Origin: Guyanagaster necrorhizus
Taxonomy: Eukaryota > Basidiomycota > Agaricomycetes > Agaricales > Physalacriaceae
Direction of reading: 5' to 3'
DNA length: 64,000 nucleotides
Assembly (NCBI RefSeq): GCF_019112545.1
Contig: NW_025064882.1
Location: forward strand, 217,676-281,675
Shown: in pieces, positions 57,784 to 64,000 of the stretch
How the letters are laid out: every line of letters begins with the position of its first letter
Numbering within the stretch: position 1 is the first letter of the stretch
The notes under the pieces: generated by a model
The model's input: only the letters and a program-made list of their open reading frames with translations
Database searches by the model: none
What the model was told of the DNA's origin: nothing
Made by a program: the position numbers and the translations under genes

Positions 57784-58245
57784 TGTTATGTCCAAGTGAC
57801 ATATGACTTAAACACATGATAAATGAGCACTGTATTAAGTTTGTACAATCATGCTCAAGTTCATTTATATATGCTTATATAGTGTTATGTCTCAAGGCTA
57901 GTTACAAGTTGATTCAAGATAGAATGGTAAAGAATAAACTTTAGCTTGAAGCTGAGAATATACAGTAAGAGCTACACCACTTATATACTATTCATATCCT
58001 GGCTAAATATATACTTACTAATTATACATTTCTATACTATGTTACTTGTTGTTCTTGAGTGTTATTGCTACCTACAAAAGAGTATTGTTTGTCATTGAAA
58101 AGTATCATTGCCATTGAAGGATAATGACCAACTCTGCCTATTATAGTGACTAAGCATGTTCTATGGTCCTAAATGCTGGTCTAGATGCCTTAGCTAAACA
58201 TAAATAGGGGTTAATCAAGAAAGAAAAATAGAAAAAATCATAACA
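57784..58245 (-). repeat. B4 5' LTR
   Basis: 462 bp, TGTTATGTCC...ATAACA on the plus strand. The primer site AGCTTTGAGCTAA at 57770-57782 is one base away and has its near complement inside the LTR. Confidence 0.88.
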
Positions 58246-58539
58246 ATAATTAGATAGATATCCTGATAAAATAAGATAAAAATAGAAAAATTATAACAAG
58301 AATTGAAAGTTTATGCATCATGAAAGTTATCAGAAAAAGTTCACAAGGTCAAGAAAAGTTCACAGACAAAAGAAAAGTTCATGCATAACATATAATCTTC
58401 ATGCCCAAGGAGATGCCTGTGAATAACAGATAATTCTTGATAAAATTACTGCCTTTGAAGCTAAAATAATTAGTTTACTGAAAGCCTGCTTAAAGGCAAA
58501 AGTTAAAAATAATTATTAAGACCTATAATTTCAGAGCAC
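58246..58539. other. Unassigned AT-rich stretch with short repeats
   Basis: No gene. It holds a second LTR-edge-like string (GAAAAATTATAACA near 58290) and three spaced copies of AGAAAAGTTCA-like sequence between 58330 and 58385. Origin unknown. Confidence 0.4.
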
Positions 58540-60179
58540 ACAGAGTCTAGAGACTCATCATTAGAGTCTAAGTTGGAGGTGTGGAAAGAGACTCACCTAA
58601 TCTTCAAAAATAAGAAGGATCAAGAGATAGAAGATCTGTGGACAGTGATATTAAAAAGATTGGTGGTATCTTTGTAGTCTAGCCACTGGATCTTATATAG
58701 TAGTAGGCAGCAGAACCAGTAGTCTAGCTTAGAGTCAAAGATTTGAGCCATTTTAAAAAGTTCTTCCTTGTTGACTTCTACTGAGAGTGATGGAGGTTGG
58801 ATTCAGTTGGAGATAGTGTTTTCCTCTATGAGTTCCAACTGTGATATGTGAAAGACTAAATGAATAGAGTGGAGATCTGGTGAAAGCTTCAAGATGAAGA
58901 AGTGGAAACTAGATTGACCTAGAATTTCAAAGAAACTAAGATATTTCTCAGAGAATTTTCCAGTTAGATAGATCATCTTAATATGTTTGGAGCTGAGGTA
59001 GATCTTGTCACTGATTTTGAAAGGAGATGCCAGAATCTGATGTTTGTCTGCTTGAGTCTTATAATGAGACTGAGCCTTAGAAATTTCATCTTTTAGTACT
59101 TGATAAAGTTTGTCAAGGTTGACTGCAAAGTCTTAGGCCCAGGTAGAAGCAATATCTTATTTAGAGTAGACAGTGATGTTAGAGTGGTAATTCTTATTGA
59201 CAAAAAATGAGAAAATTCTGATAGAAGTGTTAGTGGCATTATTGTAGGCAAACTCAGCAATGAGTAAGAGAATATCCCAGTTATCCTGTTAGTAGGAGCA
59301 GTAGATGTGGATATATTATTTCAGAGTTTGGTTTGCATATTTGGTTTGTCTGTCAGCCTCTGGATAATAACCAGAAGTAGAATGAAGTTCTATATTAAGG
59401 GCTATAGCTAGAGTGCAAGCAAACTGGGAAACAAATTCAGAGCTATAGTCAGAGGTGATATGACTGGATACTCTATGTTTGGAGAAGACATAGATAACAA
59501 AAAGTTGGGTAAGTTTCATGAAGTTGATAGTATTATGAGTGAGGCTTAATATAGTGTCAAACATATTCATATATCTTTGGCCAGATGTAATTCTGCCAGA
59601 CTAGCTCTAAAGTCTGGTTTTGACCAAAGTAGCCTACTAGAATATGGTTATGATTGTTCTGCAGTATATAAAAACAGAGATCATCAGCATCTGGGATATA
59701 AATACAGCCTTTAAAAGGAAGGATGTCAGATTCATTAATGGACCACTGAGAGAGGGAGGATTCAGAAGCAGATTTTATCTGGTGAAGGCCATTGGATGAT
59801 ATAGAGTCAGAAGATTGTGCCTTTTTGATATCAGTGTAGAATTTGTTAATATTTATAATGATACTAGCTCAGAGAGTAGGGCCTTTAAGATAAGTTGCAC
59901 AGAGTGATGTGGAGAGTTGTTCTTGGGTGAAGATGGGTTGAAAATTGTAGAGGTTGGCTTGGGCATATTAGCTATCTCCCTCTTTAGAGTAGATATCTCA
60001 TCATACTCAATTTGTGAGGCATACTGATTGAATTGAATTATATACTTTATGATCCAGTCTCTATCATACATCTGAAGGTGCTCTAATACATCTTTGGCAT
60101 CTCCAATAGCATTAAAGAGGCTGAAATTGCTATGAAGCTCATCAAAGAAAGCCACATAGGAGAATTACCAGGCTGGCAG
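58540..60179 (-). pseudogene. A6, internally deleted family A remnant
   Basis: Minus-orientation pieces joined by deletions. 58540-58655: end of the accessory gene. 58660-59975: pol C-part, with chromodomain-proximal sequence, integrase (HEVSS-like, TSDYSSEFVSQFA and ANQTLK near 59316-59460) and sequence upstream of it. 59980-60179: mid-gag (AFFDELHSNFSLFNAIGDAK, IIQFNQYASQIEYD). Between the pol and gag pieces about 2.6 kb present in A5 is missing. No LTRs. Cut at 60179 by B5. Confidence 0.8.
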
Positions 60180-60617
60180 TGTTAGACCCAAGCATCACAT
60201 GAGCAGAAACACATAATAAGCAGAAATCTCCTCAGACTTTGGGAGATCAACTGAATTCACTGATGCATATTCTGATCGATATATCACAAGACCTTTGGAT
60301 CAGCTCAAGTATAAAATAGTGTAAGAATAAACTTTAGCTTAAAGCTGAGGTATACCAATGAGAGTGAGCCTTCTTAAATACTGTATAAGTTGTTGCTAAT
60401 TATACTACTGCTTATTATATGTCATTGTGTTATTGTGCTCTTTGTTCTTAGGCATCATTACCATTTATAAAAGGCTGATTGTGCATCGTCAGACAATGAC
60501 TAATTCAGCCTAGTTGTGATGACTAAGCTTTATCTCATGATCTTAAGCACTTATTCTGGCACTCTGACTAAGTATAAATAGAGGTTAAGTCAAGAAAAGA
60601 ATAGAAAAATCATAACA
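60180..60617 (-). repeat. B5 3' LTR
   Basis: 438 bp, TGTTAGACCC...ATAACA on the plus strand. The internal side carries the polypurine tract (AAGAAGGGGGTAA in element sense), which fixes the orientation and shows this is the 3' LTR. Confidence 0.9.
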
Positions 60618-60650
60618 TTACCCCCTTCTTAAGACCATCATCCTAATAGC

Positions 60651-61217
60651 TTAATTTGGAGATAGCTTGTAGTCTCAGATTGCCTCATCAGCATCCATCT
60701 GCCTTTTATTTATCCACTGGTTAGATTCAGGACTATATCTCTTCCAGCTGACTAAGTAATCTACAGTTGTTGTCATTTCCCCTTCTTTCACCTTTATTTT
60801 TCACAATTTATAGTTTAAGACCTGATCAATTTCATAATGTTCTTCATTATTGATCAGATCAGATGACAGAAATAGAGGTTTTTCTTGATTAGGGAATGCT
60901 GAGGTGATGTAGAGTGTCAGTAATGTCTCATTGAAGACATCATGGATTTTTCAGATAGTGAGTAATCTGAGTTTATATGTGGAGGCACCAATTTTGAAGA
61001 TAACTGAAAAGGGACCTGTCTGCTTATCAGCAAGTTTCTGTTTGAGACAGAGTAAATGGAGGTTGGTTGTATCCAGTCAGACTTTGTCATTGGCTGAATA
61101 CTTGTGGGTGGTATGACAGTTTTTATCATATTGTTTCTTTATAGTGGAGATGGCTTTTTCAAGGGCTGCTTTAGTTTTATTGTGAATCTTTGATATTGTG
61201 GTGCCAAAGTTAGTAGA
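60651..61217 (-). pseudogene. pol: B5 pol 3' end (integrase tail, chromodomain)
   Basis: Ends at the TAA at 60651-60653, the same position as in B2. Chromodomain near 60660-60850 with YLVSWKRYSPESNQW, better kept than in B2. Upstream are DKVWLDTTNL-like sequence and an open 60-codon stretch (KIHNKTKAALEKAISTIKKQ) near 61077-61200. Sequence continuity breaks at about 61217, where the strand of pol flips. Confidence 0.82.
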
Positions 61218-62991
61218 GGACATTTTCAAGGATCTCATTGCAATCAGAAAGGTAACCATCTACCTTGATGACATTCTGATCATGTCCAAAACAAAGGAGG
61301 AGCACAAAAGACTAATAAGACAAGTGCTAGCTCTAATGAGAAAAAACAAATTATTCTTCAAAGCAGAGAAGTGTGAGTTTGAAGTCCTTAAAACTGAATA
61401 CCTAGAAGTCATCATCAGTGAAAAAAGTATACAAATAGATCCCATCAAGATAGTGGGAGTCACTGAGTGGCCCAAGCTCACTAAGAAGAAGAAGCTTCAG
61501 TCCTTTCTGGAATTTACAAATTTCTACTGATGATTTTTCTATGATTACAGCAAAATCATCCATCCTATGACACAACTCACAGGGAATGCTCTGTGGATAT
61601 AAGGCCCTTCATAATAACTAGCCTTCAACAACCTTAAACAATGCCTCACAGAGGATGTCATCCTCACTATACTGACACAGAAAGGGAGATTTTGAGTTGA
61701 GGCCAATTCCAGCAAGAGAGCAATGGGCACAGTACTCTCTCAAGAGCAAGATGGAAAATAGTGATCCATAGCTTTTCTCTCTAAAGCACTCTCAGTCATA
61801 AAAAAAAACTATGAAATCTATAACAAAGAGCTCCTAGCTATAATAGTAGCCCTTGAAGAATGGAGACACTATCTGATTGGAGCAGTCCAGATATTTGAAA
61901 TATGAACTGACCACCAAAACCTATGCTACTTCTGACAACTGCAGAAGTTAAACTGACAGCAAGCTCACTGGGTCACTAAACTAAGCTAATACTAGTACAC
62001 CCTACATCACAAGGCTGAGACCACAAACAAGAAGGTGGATCTCCTTAGCTGATAAGCTGACTATAACCAAGGAGGATATGACAATGAAGGGGTAATACTG
62101 ATCTGCCCAGAGCACTTTAGAGCAATGATCATGCCTGCCAAAGAAGAAATTCATGAGCAGATCAAGAGTGTCACTAGAGACACCAGCAAATGGAACCAGC
62201 ACATTGCTCTGTCTCTGAATCATGAATGGGGATTAACAAAGAAAGAAGGAATGATTTAATATGATAGAAGAATATATGTTTCTCGAGATCATACCTTATA
62301 AGGTGAGATCATCACCACCTGTCATGATCATGCCACTGCTGGACATTCTAAAATCACCAAAACAAAGGAATTGATGCTATGGGAATACTGGTGGCCAAAG
62401 TTAGAAGCTGAAGTGGAGCAGTATGTAAAGGCCTGTGAGGCCTGCCAGTAGGAAAAATCCTTGACTCAAAAACAAGCTGCACCTCTACACCTCATTGAGG
62501 TACCACAAGCACTATAGACTCATATCTCTATTGATATGATCACCAGACTATCTGACTGCAATAGCTATAATGCAATTATTCTGATTATCTGCTCTATGGA
62601 ACTAACATTTAAAGGATGGGAAAAGATACTGTGAGACAAGGTACACACCAAATATGGCATGCCCTAGATTGTCATCTTCGATTGAGGATCTCAATTTGTT
62701 TCAAAATTCCTCAATGATCTCTATCATCTACTCAAGATCAAATGGAATATGTTTACCACCTATCATCCTCAGACAGATGAGTAGACAGAATGAGCAAATC
62801 AGGAGGTTAAAAAATATCTCCAGCTCTTTATCAACTATCACCAAGATGACTGGATGGAATAGCTGGCTCTTGCCACATTTCAATATAACAATTGAGTTCA
62901 TTCTGTGACTGGCAAAACCTCTTTCTTCATCAACTTCAGTTGACATCTAAACATTACTAAAACTGAATGAGTACATATATCATCATCTATT
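61218..62991 (+). pseudogene. pol: B5 pol middle segment, inverted (RT YLDD to integrase)
   Basis: Plus-strand pol inside a minus element. It begins in RT with an intact [13 protein letters not shown], open at 61198-61530, and continues through RNase H ([31 protein letters not shown]), the HHCC zinc finger (CHDHATAGHSKI, CEACQ) and the integrase core (SIDMITRL, VIFD.GSQFVSKF, ANQEVKKYLQLF). About 60-80 bp are missing from the core near 62590. It ends near FFINFS.HLNITKTE, precisely where the minus-strand tail at 61217 would pick up. Confidence 0.85.
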
Positions 62992-64000
62992 GGAAAGTCA
63001 CAGGTGAATTTGTGAGCCTGAAGAATATGACCATCAGTTTGAACAGCTCATGGTTAGTCCTGAATGCAGTCTTCCATTCATCTCCTTTCTTGATTCACAT
63101 ATTGTTGTACCCCTATCAGATATCAAGTTTTGTATAGTATTTGGCTCTCTTAAGCTTGTCTATCAATTCTGAGATTAGTGGCAAGAGGTATTAGTTCTTG
63201 ATAGTCATTTCATTGAGTTTCTGATAATCCTGAATGGGTCAGAGTTTGCCATCCTTCATTTTGACAAAGAAGAAGGGAAATGTCATAGGGGACTTGAATG
63301 GTCAAATTCTTCTGCTGAATAAATTTTCATCAAGAAACTTATCAAGCTTCTGCTGCTCATTGTGTCTGAGTGGATATGTTTTACAGTTGAGATTGAGATT
63401 GGCATTAGCATTTGAGACCAGCTTGATAGCATGGTCCCAAGGCTTCAATTGGGAGAGCTTATTGAAACTCTCCTTCTTAAAGAGGTCCTTGAAATCTCAT
63501 ATCCATTCTGGTACCATCTCTTTAAATGTTTTCTCTTTCTTCTGCTCATGAGCTCAGGCTGCCAGGTCATTAGCATAGTGTACTGCTCAGAGGTGGAGTT
63601 CTTGTTGTATGTCAATAATGAGGATAGTTTTGCTGTTTTCCATCTTCTCATCTCAGTGATCCTCCAGATCCTCATCAGACAACTCAAATAGTATTTTTCA
63701 GCATTTACACCAGGCAAAGGTGACTTTTCTGATTTTTCAGTTGATCAGGGGGTTGTGTCTGATCAACCAATTATGCCCAAGGAAGACTTCTTTTGTTTTG
63801 AGATCTATAACTGCTAGATTGATCCTCTCAGAGTGATCTCCAATCATGAGTTATAGCTTGACAAATTCAGTTATTGAGCTGGCTTGATTTTTTGTCCCAT
63901 CAGCATTGTACACTGAGATGAGGGCTGCTATGATCCTGATAGAAAGATAATGCTTATTGACAAAAGCATGGTTGATTAAACTTTCAGTGCACTGTCTACT
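62992..64000 (-). pseudogene. pol: B5 pol upstream part (protease and RT N-half), partial
   Basis: Minus-strand pol from the right edge. The protease active-site region is at 63985-64000, followed by VYNADGTKNQASSITEFVKL and GHNWLIRHNPLIN near 63740-63920. RT begins near 63550 (EISRTSLRRR is a shifted frame of FKDLFKKESFNKLSQLKPWD) and has FFFVKMKDGKL near 63250. It stops at 62992 just before the NDIF segment, which is found inverted at 61218. Many stops. Gag and the 5' LTR are beyond the window. Confidence 0.82.

Noticed and set aside
1..64000. CRISPR arrays, operons, ribosome binding sites, rRNA
   Set aside because: None is present. The content is eukaryotic transposon DNA, and repeats are LTRs or terminal repeats.

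Overview
The window is a stack of nested, decayed transposable elements from a filamentous fungus, with no recognisable host gene, rRNA or tRNA. The Gag core, the C-terminal chromodomains ending in an EFHRRY-like tail, and the pogo-type DDE transposase resemble families common in Agaricomycetes (mushroom-forming Basidiomycota). That placement rests on remembered family resemblance, not a search. CpG is plentiful only in about 1-3400. Elsewhere it is nearly gone, and copies differ mostly by transitions (CG to TG or CA), as expected from deamination of methylated cytosine or a RIP-like process.

Five element families are named here. A and B are Ty3/Gypsy chromoviruses, with LTRs of about 495 and 458 bp. 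C is a third, older chromovirus. P is a pogo/Tigger-like DNA transposon. One Ty1/Copia 3' end is also present.

Layout, left to right: A1 (minus, 1-3392, young, gag and visible pol fully open) sits in the RT gene of A2 (minus, 3393-6410). A2 sits in the gag of B1 (minus, 6411-10134). Then come unassigned AT-rich DNA, a Copia 3' end (11740-12784 plus a probable LTR) and more unassigned DNA. The old C element (minus) begins near 13970 and is cut three times. At 17198 it is cut by B2 (plus, 17199-32969, target duplication CTCAG), whose gag is cut by A3 (18976-26911, GACTG/GACTA). At 33222 it is cut by tandem pogo copies P1 and P2, and P2 is cut by A4 (plus, 35719-45486, GTGGC). At 47866 it is cut by B3 (plus). 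B3 leads into A5 (minus, 49328-57259), then B4 (minus), a short unknown stretch, A6 (minus, heavily deleted) and B5 (minus, 60180 to the right edge), which carries a 1.8 kb internal inversion.

Family A order is LTR, gag, pol (protease, RT, RNase H, integrase, chromodomain), then a convergent antisense gene with a spliceosomal intron, then the 3' LTR. Family B has a long gag of about 1000 codons, pol, and a chromodomain. In both families the sequence just after the 5' LTR is complementary to a stretch of the LTR about 33 bp downstream of its TATA box, the arrangement expected for Tf1-type self-primed reverse transcription. The most interesting items are the antisense spliced accessory gene, the self-priming sites, nonsense codons shared by three A copies that nevertheless look transposed, and a 319-bp identical tract between the two diverged pogo copies.
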